Of a stretch of DNA of 64,000 bases, positions 19,071 to 28,157 are shown piece after piece. The notes below the pieces were generated by a model. That model was not told where the DNA came from. It saw nothing but the letters and a program-made list of their open reading frames with translations, and ran no database searches. Numbering within the stretch: the first letter of the stretch is position 1; each line of letters opens with the position of its first letter. The DNA comes from Mangrovihabitans endophyticus (lineage in GTDB: Bacteria; Actinomycetota; Actinomycetes; Mycobacteriales; Micromonosporaceae). A program made the translations under genes and the position numbers. The stretch covers positions 77,832 through 141,831 of the forward strand of contig NZ_BMMX01000003.1 in the NCBI RefSeq assembly GCF_014646155.1, written 5' to 3'.

Positions 19071-20144
19071 TCACGGTAGCTGCGGTCCTGCCGCGCCCGC
19101 CGGATAGGCATCGGTCTCGGTGGCCTTGACCGCGGCCCACACCGCACGACCCGGCTCCAGACGCAGTTGCACCGCCGCTGCGGCGGTCACGTCGGCGGCC
19201 ACCACGACCGGCCCGGACAACTCGATGCGCAGGGCGTCGCCGTGCCGGGCGACCGAGGTCACGGTGGCCGGCCAGGTGTTGCGGGGGCTGCCCGCGGGCT
19301 GCTCGGCGAACAGCGCCACCGCGGACGGCGGGAACGCGACGAACACCTCACCGCGGTGCGGGGTGCCCACCCGCAGGGTGAAGCCGCCGGGCAGACGCAC
19401 CGCGGTGCCGTCCGCGCGCCCCCGGTACAGGTTCAGGCCGACCAGCCGGGCGACGTAGTCGGTGCGCGGTCGGCTGGTCAGCGTGGCCGCGTCGGCGGCC
19501 TGCACGACCCGGCCGTCCTCGACCACGATCAGACGGTCGGCCAGCATCATCGCGTCCAGTGGGTCGTGGGTGACCAGGATCGTGGCCCCCGGATGGCCGG
19601 ACAGATGCCCGCGCAGGTGGGCGCGCGTCTCCAGCCGGGTCCGGGCGTCCAGGGCGGCCAGCGGCTCGTCCAGCAGGAGCAGCCGCGGCCCGGTCGCCAG
19701 GGCGCGTGCCAGTGCGACGCGTTGCGCCTGGCCGCCGGAGAGCTGACGAGGCTTCTTGCGCCCGTGCTCGGCCAGTCCCACCCGTTGCAACCAGTCCCGT
19801 GCCACGGCGCGCGCCTGCGCCGTCGAGGCACCCCGGCAGCGCGGGCCGAACGCCACGTTGTCGATTGCGGACAGATGCGGGAACAACAGATATTGCTGAA
19901 ACACCACGCCGATGTGGCGGCGCTCGGGCGCGACGAACCGTCGGTGCCCGTCGTCCAGGGTCTCGCCGCCGACCACGACATGACCGTCGTCCAGGCCCCG
20001 CAGCCCGGCGATGGCCCGCAGCGCGGTGGTCTTTCCGGCGCCGTTGGGGCCTAGCAGGGCGACCACCTCGCCGGGGTCGGCGGTCAGCCGGACATCGAGC
20101 GTGAAGTCGCCCCGGCGGACGACCAGGTGCGCGTCCAGGCTCAT
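19071..20144 (-). CDS. modC: Molybdate ABC transporter ATP-binding protein
   Basis: A 357-residue ATPase: Walker A LLGPNGAGKTTALRA, Q-loop VVFQQYLLFPHL, signature LSGGQAQRVALARAL, Walker B LLLLDEPLAALDAR and switch His in LVTHDPLDAMML. The C-terminal ~120 residues contain a TOBE/MOP-type domain (NTWPATVTSVARHGDALR and following), typical of ModC. Its ATG overlaps the modB stop as ATGA. Together with modB, modA and the HTH-TOBE gene this is a molybdate uptake operon, which fits the molybdenum enzyme encoded at 3682-5040. Confidence 0.93.
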   Translation of the reverse strand: MSLDAHLVVRRGDFTLDVRLTADPGEVVALLGPNGAGKTTALRAIAGLRGLDDGHVVVGGETLDDGHRRFVAPERRHIGVVFQQYLLFPHLSAIDNVAFGPRCRGASTAQARAVARDWLQRVGLAEHGRKKPRQLSGGQAQRVALARALATGPRLLLLDEPLAALDARTRLETRAHLRGHLSGHPGATILVTHDPLDAMMLADRLIVVEDGRVVQAADAATLTSRPRTDYVARLVGLNLYRGRADGTAVRLPGGFTLRVGTPHRGEVFVAFPPSAVALFAEQPAGSPRNTWPATVTSVARHGDALRIELSGPVVVAADVTAAAAVQLRLEPGRAVWAAVKATETDAYPAGAAGPQLP

Positions 20145-20935
20145 CCGGCGCCGCCCAGCCAGCGGTCGCGCAGCCCGGCGAGGATCGCCACCGAAACCGT
20201 CAGCAGCACCAGACTGAGCACGATCGCCGCGTCCACATCTTGTTCCAGAGCCAGGTAGACGGCCAGCGGCATGGTCTGGGTGCGGCCCGGGAAGTTGCCC
20301 GCGAAGGTGATGGTGGCGCCGAACTCGCCGAGCGCGCGCGCCCAGCAGAGCACCGCACCGGCCGCCACGCCGGGCGCGACCATGGGCAGCGTGACCCGGC
20401 GGAAGACGGTCCACCGCCCCGCGCCCAGGGTGGCTGCGGCCTCCTCGTAACGGGTGTCCGCCGCACGCAGCGCGCCCTGCACGCTGATCACCAGGAACGG
20501 CATCGCCACGAACGCCTCGGCGACCACCACCCCGGCGGTGGTGAACGGCAGGCTGACGCCGAACGCCGCGTCCAGCGGCCCGCCGACCAGCCCGCGCCGC
20601 CCGAACACCAACAGCAGCGCCACGCCGCCCACCACCGGAGGCAGCACCATCGGGACGGTGACCAGCGCGCGGACCAGTCGCCGCCCGGGGAACGAACCAC
20701 GCGCCAGCAGCCACGCCAGCGGCACGCCGAACACCAGGCACAGCACCGTGGCCAGGGTGGCGGTGGTCAGCGACAGGCGCAGGGCGGCCAGCACGGCCGG
20801 TTCGGCGAGCCTGCGCGGCAGCGTGGCCCACGGCGCGCGGACGAGCAGCCCGAGCAGCGGTAACACCAGGAAGGTGAGCCCGGCCACCGCCGGCACGCCC
20901 AGGGCCAGCGGTGCACGGCGGCGGGTCCGGTTCAG
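20141..20935 (-). CDS. modB: Molybdate ABC transporter permease
   Basis: A permease of about 264 residues with six or so helices and the ABC-permease EAA loop (YEEAAATLGAGRWTVFRRVTLP). No ATG is available in frame near the expected N-terminus RTRRRAPLALGVPAVAG. The best-fitting start is a CTG at 20935 that overlaps the modA stop as CTGA, which would be translationally coupled. The next option, GTG at 20896, would delete the basic N-terminus. Its stop overlaps the modC start. The start is inferred; the product family is secure. Confidence 0.88.
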   Translation of the reverse strand: MNRTRRRAPLALGVPAVAGLTFLVLPLLGLLVRAPWATLPRRLAEPAVLAALRLSLTTATLATVLCLVFGVPLAWLLARGSFPGRRLVRALVTVPMVLPPVVGGVALLLVFGRRGLVGGPLDAAFGVSLPFTTAGVVVAEAFVAMPFLVISVQGALRAADTRYEEAAATLGAGRWTVFRRVTLPMVAPGVAAGAVLCWARALGEFGATITFAGNFPGRTQTMPLAVYLALEQDVDAAIVLSLVLLTVSVAILAGLRDRWLGGAG

Positions 20936-21711
20936 GGTCGTTGGAATCCGGCCGCGGCGAGCGCGGCACGGGCCGGCTCGCTCCGCACGTACGCGACGAA
21001 GGCCGCGCCGCCGGACGGGTTGGGCGCGGCGCGCAACGCCACGATCGGGTAGTCGTTGATCGCGCTCGCCGATGCGGGGAACTCGATGCCGTCCACGTCG
21101 CCCGCGGCCCGCACGTCGGTGCGATAGACCAGCGCGGCATCCACCTCGCCGAGTTTCACCTTGGCCAGCGCCGCCTTCACATCCTGCTCCTGTGACACCG
21201 GCGTGACACGGACCCCGGCGGCCCGCAGCGCGCGCTGCGCCGCGGCGCCGCACGGCACCTGAGCGGCGCACAGCGCCACCTTCCGGCCCGGCGAGGCGAG
21301 CTGGTCCACGGTGGAGATGCCTTGCGGGTTGCCCTTGGGCACGGCGATGACGAGCTGGTTGCGGGCGAAGGTGACCGGCTTTCCCGCCGCGTCGCCGGCG
21401 TCGGTCACGGTGGTCATGGTGTCCGGGTTGGCCGAGGCGAACACGTCGGCCGGCGCGCCCGCGGTGATCTGCTGCGCCAGGCCGGAGCTGCCGCCGAAGG
21501 AGAAGCGCACGGTGGCACCGGGATGCGCCCGGTGGAAGGCGGCGCCGATGCGGGTGAACGACTCGGTCAGCGACGCGGCGGCGAGCACGGTGACGGTGCC
21601 CGCAACCGGCTGCCCGCTCGGTGTGCCGCCGGCCGTGTCGTGGTCGGCCGGACCGCCGCACCCCGCCACGACCGCGGTCGCCAGCAGGGTGACGAGTAGC
21701 CTGCGCCCCAT
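20932..21711 (-). CDS. modA: Molybdate-binding lipoprotein
   Basis: A 259-residue periplasmic-type binding protein. The lipobox in VVAGCGGP makes it a membrane-anchored lipoprotein. Family motifs are VLAAASLTESF, FSFGGSSGLAQQI and GAPADVFASAN, followed by YRTDVRAAGD and INDYPIVAL. ATG at 21711 has a strong Shine-Dalgarno (GAGGAGGGG) seven bases upstream, so it is preferred over the ATG at 21726, which is part of a 17-bp tandem repeat. First structural gene after the regulator. Confidence 0.93.
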   Translation of the reverse strand: MGRRLLVTLLATAVVAGCGGPADHDTAGGTPSGQPVAGTVTVLAAASLTESFTRIGAAFHRAHPGATVRFSFGGSSGLAQQITAGAPADVFASANPDTMTTVTDAGDAAGKPVTFARNQLVIAVPKGNPQGISTVDQLASPGRKVALCAAQVPCGAAAQRALRAAGVRVTPVSQEQDVKAALAKVKLGEVDAALVYRTDVRAAGDVDGIEFPASASAINDYPIVALRAAPNPSGGAAFVAYVRSEPARAALAAAGFQRP

Positions 21712-21720
21712 CCGTCCCCT

Positions 21721-21771
21721 CCTCATCCGCGCCCCCTCCTCATCCGCGCCCGGTCCTCATCCGCGCCCGGT
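21721..21771. repeat. 17-bp tandem repeat (3 copies) between modR-like gene and modA
   Basis: Three adjacent 17-bp units (core CCTCATCCGCGCCC) span the end of the HTH-TOBE gene and the start region of modA. On the coding strand each unit carries ATGAGG, so the repeat multiplies Shine-Dalgarno-like and start-like sequence just upstream of modA. Confidence 0.85.
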
Positions 21772-22167
21772 GCGCTCGACCACGACGGTGGTGGACTTGA
21801 TCACCGCGGTGGCCCGCGAACCCACCTCCAGGCCGAGGTCGTCGAGCGCCTCCCGACTCATCAGCGACACCAGCCGGAACGGGCCCGCCTGAATGTCCAC
21901 CTGCGCCATCACCGTGTCGCGCGCGATGGCCGTGACGATGCCGGGCAGCCGATTGCGCGCGGACGAGTGAGCGCTCCCCGGCTCGGCGTCGTCACCGAGC
22001 GACCGGGCGAAGGCAGCCAGGTCCGCGCCCGCGATGCTGCGGTGCCCCTGGGGATCGCGGCCGGCGTCGAGGCGTCCGGCGTCAATCCAGCGCCGCACGG
22101 TGTCGGCGGAGACGCCGAGCACCGCGGCGGCTTCCCCTATCCGGTACGCGGTCACGGCCAACACCAT
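21757..22167 (-). CDS. HTH-TOBE molybdenum-responsive regulator
   Basis: A 136-residue protein with an excisionase/MerR-like helix-turn-helix (YRIGEAAAVLGVSADTVRRW) and a single C-terminal TOBE/MOP domain (RLPGIVTAIARDTVMAQV to AVIKSTTVVVER) of the type that binds molybdate. This is the compact actinobacterial counterpart of ModE, with a different DNA-binding domain. It heads the modABC operon. Nested inverted repeats directly upstream (22174-22206) are candidate operators. Confidence 0.87.
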   Translation of the reverse strand: MVLAVTAYRIGEAAAVLGVSADTVRRWIDAGRLDAGRDPQGHRSIAGADLAAFARSLGDDAEPGSAHSSARNRLPGIVTAIARDTVMAQVDIQAGPFRLVSLMSREALDDLGLEVGSRATAVIKSTTVVVERTGRG

Positions 22168-22173
22168 ACTCGT

Positions 22174-22206
22174 GGATGCGATGCATTGGGCATCCTTGGC
22201 ATCGCA
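22174..22206. promoter_or_regulatory. Interlocked inverted repeats upstream of the mod operon
   Basis: Two perfect inverted repeats overlap: GGATGC (22174-22179) with GCATCC (22190-22195), and TGCGATGC (22177-22184) with GCATCGCA (22199-22206). They lie 7-39 bp before the regulator ATG, where a molybdate-responsive repressor would be expected to bind. Confidence 0.55.
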
Positions 22207-22323
22207 CTTGCACCACTATTGCTGATATGAATGCCGCATGTGCGGTTCACTTCCGGGCTCCCGGCCGTCCTCGATCGGGCGCGGCAGGTGCGGACCACGC
22301 CTCGCCGGGGTACGGGAGACCAC

Positions 22324-23316
22324 ATGAGCCTGAGCAATGGTCGGCTGGGCCTGGAGGACCCGGTTCGCGCCCCAGCCACGCGCGCCGTCCCGCTACCGCG
22401 CGCGGCGGCGCCACCCCGCGGCGACGCGGATCTTCCGCGGTACCTGCGGGAGCTGACGCACCTCGCGGACCGCGACGGCCTCGAAGCGGCGCACGCCGGA
22501 TGCGCCGTCGCGATGGCCGAGGCCCGCCGGTGCGCCGACCCGTCCGCGCTGGCCGCGGCGCACTCCTTGCGGGCGTCGGTGGCGCGCCGCCGCGGGGACC
22601 TGCGAGCCGCCGGGCACGATGCGACGACCGCCGCGGACCTGCTGGATGCGGCCGGCGCCGGGGACCGCGAGGACGCCGCGATGCTGCTGCTCGCGCGTCG
22701 GCTGGCGGTGCTGCTGGACATCGGCGACGTGGCCACGGCCGAGACCCTGATCGACCGGTCGGGCGGCGCGCCGGACGACTCCCCGAGTGCCCTGACCCTG
22801 CGCTATGCGCGGGGCCTGCTGCACGCCGCCGCGGGCCGCCCGGGTGAGGGGGTGTCCGAGCTGTTCGCCTGCGGTGAGCGGCTCGGCGCGCGCGGGACGG
22901 ATCATCCGCTGGTGCTGCCGTGGCGGTCCGCGGCCGCGCGGATCCTCGCCGGCATCGGTGCCGCGGAGGCGGCGTCCCGGCTCGTCGACGAGGAGATCGC
23001 GCTGATCCGGCGCGGCGGCACGCGGTCGGCTCTCGGGCGGGCGCTGCGCATCCGGGCGATGGTGCGCACCGGCTCCGATGCGCTGACACTGCTTGACGAA
23101 TCGGTGCGGCTGCTGGCCGCCACGCCGCGCCGCTTCGAGTATGCCCAGGTTCTGGTGGATCAGGCGGTCCTGCTCACCGCCGCGCGCCGCCGGCCGCAGG
23201 CGCGCCGGCAACTGCGCGAAGGGCTGGCCCTGGCGCGTAGGTGTGGCTCGCCGGCTCTCGAAGAGCGCGCCCGCACGGCCTATGCGGCGGCCGGCGGCAA
23301 GCCCCGCCCTGCATAG
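22324..23316 (+). CDS. TPR-like helical repeat protein resembling the C-terminal half of LAL regulators
   Basis: A 330-residue all-helical protein. From ~50 to the end it resembles the helical region just before the LuxR DNA-binding domain of large LAL/MalT-type ATPase regulators, including the end segment RPQARRQLREGLALARRCG and PALEERARTAY. No ATPase domain and no LuxR helix-turn-helix follow; the gene stops right where the HTH would start. ATG at 22324 has GGGAG six bases upstream. It may be a stand-alone scaffold or a remnant of a larger regulator. Confidence 0.75.
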   Translation: MSLSNGRLGLEDPVRAPATRAVPLPRAAAPPRGDADLPRYLRELTHLADRDGLEAAHAGCAVAMAEARRCADPSALAAAHSLRASVARRRGDLRAAGHDATTAADLLDAAGAGDREDAAMLLLARRLAVLLDIGDVATAETLIDRSGGAPDDSPSALTLRYARGLLHAAAGRPGEGVSELFACGERLGARGTDHPLVLPWRSAAARILAGIGAAEAASRLVDEEIALIRRGGTRSALGRALRIRAMVRTGSDALTLLDESVRLLAATPRRFEYAQVLVDQAVLLTAARRRPQARRQLREGLALARRCGSPALEERARTAYAAAGGKPRPA

Positions 23317-23352
23317 GAGAGGCTGGCTCAAGCATCCCGGAGGCGACACCGC

Positions 23353-24909
23353 TCAGGCGACGAGCCGGTCCCGTCCCTGGCGTTTCGCGGCGTAGAGCTG
23401 GTGATCGGCCCGGTCGAACAGGTCCGCTCCGGTCATTCCCTCGGTGTAGACCGCGGCGCCCATGCTGAGCGTCACCCGCAAGCCCGGCGCCAGGTCGTTC
23501 CAGTTCCACCGCACCACGACCCGGCGGATGCGCTGCGCGATGACCGTGGCCGCGGTCAGATCCGCGTGCAGGAAGAGGGCGAACTCGTCGCCGCCGAACC
23601 GGACCGCGGTCTCGCCGCGGCGGCAGTGCGAACTGAGGATCTCCGCGACCGCGGTCAGCACGCCGTCGCCGACCCCGTGTGAATAGGTGTCGTTGATGGT
23701 CTTGAACCGGTCGACGTCGACCAGAATCAGGGCGGTGCCGTGACGCAGCGCGCCGAGCCGCTGGTCGAAGGTGCGGCGGTTGCCGAGGCCGGTCAGCGCG
23801 TCGGAGGCCGCCACCCCTTCGGCCATCTCGCGGGCCAGCTCCAGCTCGGCGCGGCGACGGGCCTGCTGCAGCATCAGCCGCCGGTCCAGCCGCTGCCGCC
23901 ACAGATGCGACACCTGCTGCTGCAACGCGGCGAGCATGGTCGTGGTGGCCTCGCCGGGCGTCCGTGCGGCGGCCAAGGTGGCCAGCTCATGGTGGATGAT
24001 CAGTCGCTGGCCTGTCTGCTCGGCGAGTTGCTCGGCGGCGACGAACTCTCGATGTGCGCCGGCGAGGTCGCCGAGGTGCCGCAGCGCGGATCCGTGCGCC
24101 AGATGCAGCAGGCGCGCCTCGTGGATCTGACCGGCCTCGCGCAGCGGCAGCAGGCTGCGGTCGACCAGTTCCAGCGCCTCCCGAGCCCGGCCGGTGCGGG
24201 CCAGCCCGAGGGCGAGCAGCGCGGCGCCGAGCGGGGTGTCCGGGTGGCGTTGCCGGTACGCCGTCAAGATAGCGACGCTGCGGTTGAGGCGCAGCCATGC
24301 CTCGTCGGCGCGGCCCACCTGTTCCAGCCGCAGCCCCCACTCCAGCAGCATCTCGGCGTGCTGAAGCTGGCCCGCGGACCGGAACAGGTCGTCCACGGCG
24401 AGCGCGTCGGCGGCTTGGCGTGCGCAGTCGTCGGCCAGTTCGTAGAGGTCGGCGGCCTGCGCGGCGTCACCGACCGAGCACAGCGCGGAGAAATATCGCA
24501 GGCTGCCGCGTGGCGTCGTCTCCAGCGCCGCGGTGGCGCGGGCCAGCCAGTGCAGCCCCTCGTCCACCCGGCCGAGCCGGATGAGCAACTCGGCCAGGTC
24601 GGCCTGGGCCTTCGCGGCGCTGGCACGCGGGCCGGTGCCCTGCCGCCGCTCGGCCAGCTCGTGAGCGATCACCAAGGCCTCGTTGAGCCGGCCGAGCGCG
24701 AGCAACGCGTACATCCGCCCCTGGCGGGCCACCATCGCAACCTGCCGGTCCCCGAGGATCGCCGCGACCGCTTCGGCCTCGTCGGCCAGGCGCAGCGCCT
24801 CCCGGTGGTGACCGTTCATCGTCCGGTCGTGCACCCCGCGACCCAGGTCGGTGAACACGCCGTACGGGTCGACGGGCACCGGCAGTCGGGAGGTCACGGC
24901 CACCATCAT
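23353..24909 (-). CDS. TPR-GGDEF diguanylate cyclase
   Basis: A 518-residue soluble protein: helical tetratricopeptide-like repeats over ~30-350, then a GGDEF domain with LTGLGNRRTFDQRL, the metal-binding VDVDRFKTINDTYSH and the intact active site RFGGDEFALF. No RxxD inhibitory site precedes GGDEF (RRGE instead), so product inhibition is probably absent. Convergent with the TPR-like gene (36 bp apart). Two ATGs (24909, 24906) are possible; neither has a strong RBS. Confidence 0.9.
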   Translation of the reverse strand: MMVAVTSRLPVPVDPYGVFTDLGRGVHDRTMNGHHREALRLADEAEAVAAILGDRQVAMVARQGRMYALLALGRLNEALVIAHELAERRQGTGPRASAAKAQADLAELLIRLGRVDEGLHWLARATAALETTPRGSLRYFSALCSVGDAAQAADLYELADDCARQAADALAVDDLFRSAGQLQHAEMLLEWGLRLEQVGRADEAWLRLNRSVAILTAYRQRHPDTPLGAALLALGLARTGRAREALELVDRSLLPLREAGQIHEARLLHLAHGSALRHLGDLAGAHREFVAAEQLAEQTGQRLIIHHELATLAAARTPGEATTTMLAALQQQVSHLWRQRLDRRLMLQQARRRAELELAREMAEGVAASDALTGLGNRRTFDQRLGALRHGTALILVDVDRFKTINDTYSHGVGDGVLTAVAEILSSHCRRGETAVRFGGDEFALFLHADLTAATVIAQRIRRVVVRWNWNDLAPGLRVTLSMGAAVYTEGMTGADLFDRADHQLYAAKRQGRDRLVA

Positions 24910-24967
24910 CGTCCATGACGGGCACCGGTTGAGGGCTCGCGCCCGATCGGGGCGACGGGGAGCCCGG

Positions 24968-26281
24968 TCAGTGCGCCGCGGCCACCGCCGGTGCCGACGC
25001 GTCGTCGGTCAGCGCCGAGGGCCGCACCACGAACAGCAGCACCGCGACCGCGGCGAGCATGCCACCGGCGATCACCGTGGCCATCGCGGTGGCACCGGTG
25101 CCCAGGGCGCCGACCAGCGGCGCGGCGACCGCACCCACGCCGAACTGCACCGCGCCGAGCAGCGCCGCTGCGGTGCCGGCGGCCTCGCCGTGCCGGGACA
25201 GGGCCAGCGCGGGCGCGTTGGGCAGGGCCAGCCCGGCCGAGGCGAGGACCAGCCACAGCGGCACCAGCACGCCCACGATGCCACCGGCGCCGGTGGCCGC
25301 CACCGCCACCAGCGCCAGACCCGCGACGCTGCCGGTGGCGAGCGCCAGGGTGAGCACCCGGGCCGGGCTCAGCCACCGCAACAGGCGCACGTTCAGTTGG
25401 GTGGCGGTGATCAGGCCGACCGCGCCCGCCCCGAACACCAGCCCGAACTGTTGCTCGTCGAGACCGTAGTGCTCCTGAAAGACGAACGAGGAGCCCGCCA
25501 CGTAGGCGAACAGGGCCGCCATCGCCAGGCCGGCGACGAGGATGAGTCCCACGTAGGCCCGGTCGGTGAGGAGGCGGCCGTAGTCGCGGATCGTCCCCAC
25601 CACCCCGCCGTTGCGGCGACGGGTGGCCGGCAGCGTCTCCGGCAGGGCCAGCGCGGTGGTGGTCCAGATGGCGACGCCGAAGATCGCGAGCACCACGAAC
25701 ACGCCGCGCCAGGACGTCACGCCCAGCACCAGGCCGCCGAGCGTCGGGGCGAGGATCGGCGCGGCGCCCATCACCAGCATCAGCCGGGACAGCAACCGGG
25801 CCGCCGCGAGGCCGGTGAACCGGTCGCGCACCACGGCCATGGCCACCACGGCCGCCGCAGCCGCCCCGAGCCCCTGCAAGACGCGCAGCGTGCCGAGGGC
25901 GACCAGATTGGGCGCCACGGCGCTGAGCAGCGACGCCGCGATGTGCACCGCGACGCCGGCCAGCAACGGACGCCGCCGGCCGAGGGCGTCGGACAACGGG
26001 CCCACGAGCAGTTGACCGACCGCGAGGCCGACGAGCGTGCCGGTCAGCGTGAGCTGTGCGGCGGCGGCGCTGATCTGCAGGTCGTCGGTGATCGAGGGCA
26101 GCGACGGAAGGTACATGTCGATGGTCAGTGGACCGATCGCGATCAGGAAACCGAGCACCAGGACGAGGCGCACGGCAGGCGTGGTCGGCGTGGTCGCAGC
26201 CGGTGTCGCGGCCTCCGGGATGGCGGCGGGTGGCGGACTGTCGGTGTCGGGCCCGATGAGTCGTTGTGGCGCTTGCGTCAT
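24968..26281 (-). CDS. Bcr/CflA-type MFS drug transporter
   Basis: A 437-residue twelve-helix major facilitator. The first-loop motif GPLSDALGRRRPLLAG and the helix-1 region LGFLIAIGPLTIDMYLPSLP place it in the DHA1 Bcr/CflA group, which exports chloramphenicol, bicyclomycin or sulfonamides in other species; RVLQGLGAAAAAV is the antiporter-type motif. ATG at 26281 is chosen; the longer frame lacks support. The substrate here is unknown. Confidence 0.9.
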   Translation of the reverse strand: MTQAPQRLIGPDTDSPPPAAIPEAATPAATTPTTPAVRLVLVLGFLIAIGPLTIDMYLPSLPSITDDLQISAAAAQLTLTGTLVGLAVGQLLVGPLSDALGRRRPLLAGVAVHIAASLLSAVAPNLVALGTLRVLQGLGAAAAAVVAMAVVRDRFTGLAAARLLSRLMLVMGAAPILAPTLGGLVLGVTSWRGVFVVLAIFGVAIWTTTALALPETLPATRRRNGGVVGTIRDYGRLLTDRAYVGLILVAGLAMAALFAYVAGSSFVFQEHYGLDEQQFGLVFGAGAVGLITATQLNVRLLRWLSPARVLTLALATGSVAGLALVAVAATGAGGIVGVLVPLWLVLASAGLALPNAPALALSRHGEAAGTAAALLGAVQFGVGAVAAPLVGALGTGATAMATVIAGGMLAAVAVLLFVVRPSALTDDASAPAVAAAH

Positions 26282-26449
26282 GAGGGCCCCCAGTGTCGTC
26301 GTCCGTGCCGATGCGGTCAGCGTCCGGCACGGGTACGACAAGTTTCGCCCGCCGCGGGCCATTCCCCGCCGCCGATGATGGTGGGTGCCGTCACAACATG
26401 CCGGACGGCCATCTCGGCGACATCCGGAGGGCCACCTCGGCGACGCGAC

Positions 26450-26480
26450 GGACCGCCGGCCGTTGCACGGCCGGCGGTCC
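26450..26480 (-). terminator. Hairpin terminator after the protease gene
   Basis: A 13-bp perfect stem (GGACCGCCGGCCG with its complement) around a 5-nt loop, 30 bp beyond the stop of the S1 protease gene. There is no U-tract, as is common in actinobacteria. Confidence 0.75.
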
Positions 26481-26509
26481 GGAGGAGCGATGTCAGGCGG
26501 CGCGGGCGA

Positions 26510-28066
26510 CTATCCGCGGTGCCACTTCTGGTTCGCGGTGCCCGCGCAGTCCCAGAGCTGCACCTTGGCGCCGTCGTTGCCGTTCCAGTCCTTGATGTCC
26601 AGGCACTTGTTGGCCTGCGGGTTCACCAGGTCGCCCGCGGCGCTGAGCACCCACTGCTGTGCCGGGTTGCCGCTGCACGTGGCGATCTGAATGATCGCGC
26701 CGTTGGCGGTCGAGCCCCACGGCACGTCCAGGCACTTGTTGTTGCTGGTCTGCAGGGTGCCGTTGACCGCGTTCCACTTCTGCGCGCCGGTGCCGTTGCA
26801 GCCCCACATCTGGACCTGGACACCGTCGGAGAAGTTGGAGCTGGGCACGTCCAGGCACTTGCCGTTCCAGTCGCTGATGACGGCATTGCCGCCACCGCCG
26901 CCGCCCCCACCGGTGGTGGTCAGGGTGAGGCCGAAGGCGCCGAGGATCTCGTTCACCGGCTGGAACCACATGGTGCCGCCGGACGTGCAGTTGCCGGAGC
27001 CGCCGGAGGTGACGCCCTGCGCCTGGTTGCCGGAGATCCACGAGCCGCCCGAGTCACCCGGTTCGGCGCAGGCGTTGCTGCGGCTGAGGCCGGAGACCGC
27101 GCCCTGCGAGTAGTTGACGGTCTCGTTCTTGCCCAGCAGGGTGCCGCAGCGCCAGCCGGTGGTGCGGCCGGACCGGCAGATGGAGCTGCCGATCGCTGCC
27201 TCCTGCGAGCCGCTGACCAGCACGTTGCCGCCCTGGTAGTTGTTCACCCACGGCTGTGGGGTCCAGTTGCTGTTGGTGCGGATCCACGAGTAGTCGTTGC
27301 CGGGGAAGGACGATCCGGCGAACGTGCCCTGGGCGACGTTGTTGTAGCCCAGGGTCGGGCTGCCGGTGCCGCCGCAGTGCCCGGCACTGACGAAACCACC
27401 GGAGACCGCGAAGCCGACCGAGCAGAGCGTGTTCCCGTTGATCACGTACTGGTCGCCGCCGCGGATGTCGTACATCGTCTTCGGCTGCTCGGCGAGCGTC
27501 TGCACGGTGATCGACCCGGCGCCGCTGGCCTTCGCGAACGCCTTCGCCTTCGCCTCCGCCCCGGGCTTGGCGTTGATCACCACGCTGTTGCTCTTCGGGT
27601 CGACGTACCAGCTACGGACCGCGTCGTCGGCCTTCTTGCTGTTCTTGTCCAGCTTCGCGCGATCGGCGTTCAGGTCGCTCTCGCCCCGCTTGACCAGCTT
27701 CGCGTCGGCACCCGCGGCGCGGACCTTCGCGGCGTCCTTGGCGCTGGTCACCGCGACGGTCAGCCGGGCGCTGCCGTCGGGGATCCAGGCACCGCCGAAC
27801 TTCTTTCCGAGCTGCTGGCGCAGCCGCTTCTCGACCACCGGAGCGGCCGCTTCGGTGCGCAACCGGGTGGCGATCTCTTTGTCGTCCATGTGCAGGTCGC
27901 GACGCATCGCGGCGAGCATGCCGGGCGCCATGTCGAGTGTGGTGACGGCGGGGGCGGATTTCGCCGGGTCGGGTTTGTCGGCGGCGAAGCTCACGAACGG
28001 CGTCATGCCGACGGCGGCGAGGGCCACCGCGCCGACGACGATCGCCTTGACGGGCGGGCGAGGCAT
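26510..28066 (-). CDS. Secreted streptogrisin-type S1 protease with ricin-B lectin domain
   Basis: A 518-residue exported endopeptidase. After a signal peptide (1-29) comes an alpha-lytic-protease-type prodomain (~45-165), the chymotrypsin fold (~195-375), a Gly9 linker and a ricin-type beta-trefoil with QxW motifs (GAQKW, PAQQW, ANQKW). The triad is visible: His in FVSAGHCGG, Asp in GNDYSWI and Ser in EPGDSGGSW. The lectin domain should tether the enzyme to carbohydrate, for example plant or fungal walls. ATG at 28066 is chosen because it starts the signal peptide; the frame extends to a TTG at 28084. The upstream region holds palindromes over a possible promoter. Confidence 0.93.
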   Translation of the reverse strand: MPRPPVKAIVVGAVALAAVGMTPFVSFAADKPDPAKSAPAVTTLDMAPGMLAAMRRDLHMDDKEIATRLRTEAAAPVVEKRLRQQLGKKFGGAWIPDGSARLTVAVTSAKDAAKVRAAGADAKLVKRGESDLNADRAKLDKNSKKADDAVRSWYVDPKSNSVVINAKPGAEAKAKAFAKASGAGSITVQTLAEQPKTMYDIRGGDQYVINGNTLCSVGFAVSGGFVSAGHCGGTGSPTLGYNNVAQGTFAGSSFPGNDYSWIRTNSNWTPQPWVNNYQGGNVLVSGSQEAAIGSSICRSGRTTGWRCGTLLGKNETVNYSQGAVSGLSRSNACAEPGDSGGSWISGNQAQGVTSGGSGNCTSGGTMWFQPVNEILGAFGLTLTTTGGGGGGGGNAVISDWNGKCLDVPSSNFSDGVQVQMWGCNGTGAQKWNAVNGTLQTSNNKCLDVPWGSTANGAIIQIATCSGNPAQQWVLSAAGDLVNPQANKCLDIKDWNGNDGAKVQLWDCAGTANQKWHRG

Positions 28067-28157
28067 GAGAGGGGTCCTTTCCAAGGCACGCCTCGCGGCG
28101 CGTGCGGCGATGCCGGACGCGTCATGCGGACGTGCTGACGGGGATCAGCGGGGGACG

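Noticed and set aside
24851..28138. 1095-residue open frame on the + strand across MFS and protease genes
   Set aside because: Antisense shadow typical of very GC-rich DNA; composition is repetitive Arg/Gly/His/Gln with no domain, and the opposite strand encodes two well-recognised proteins.
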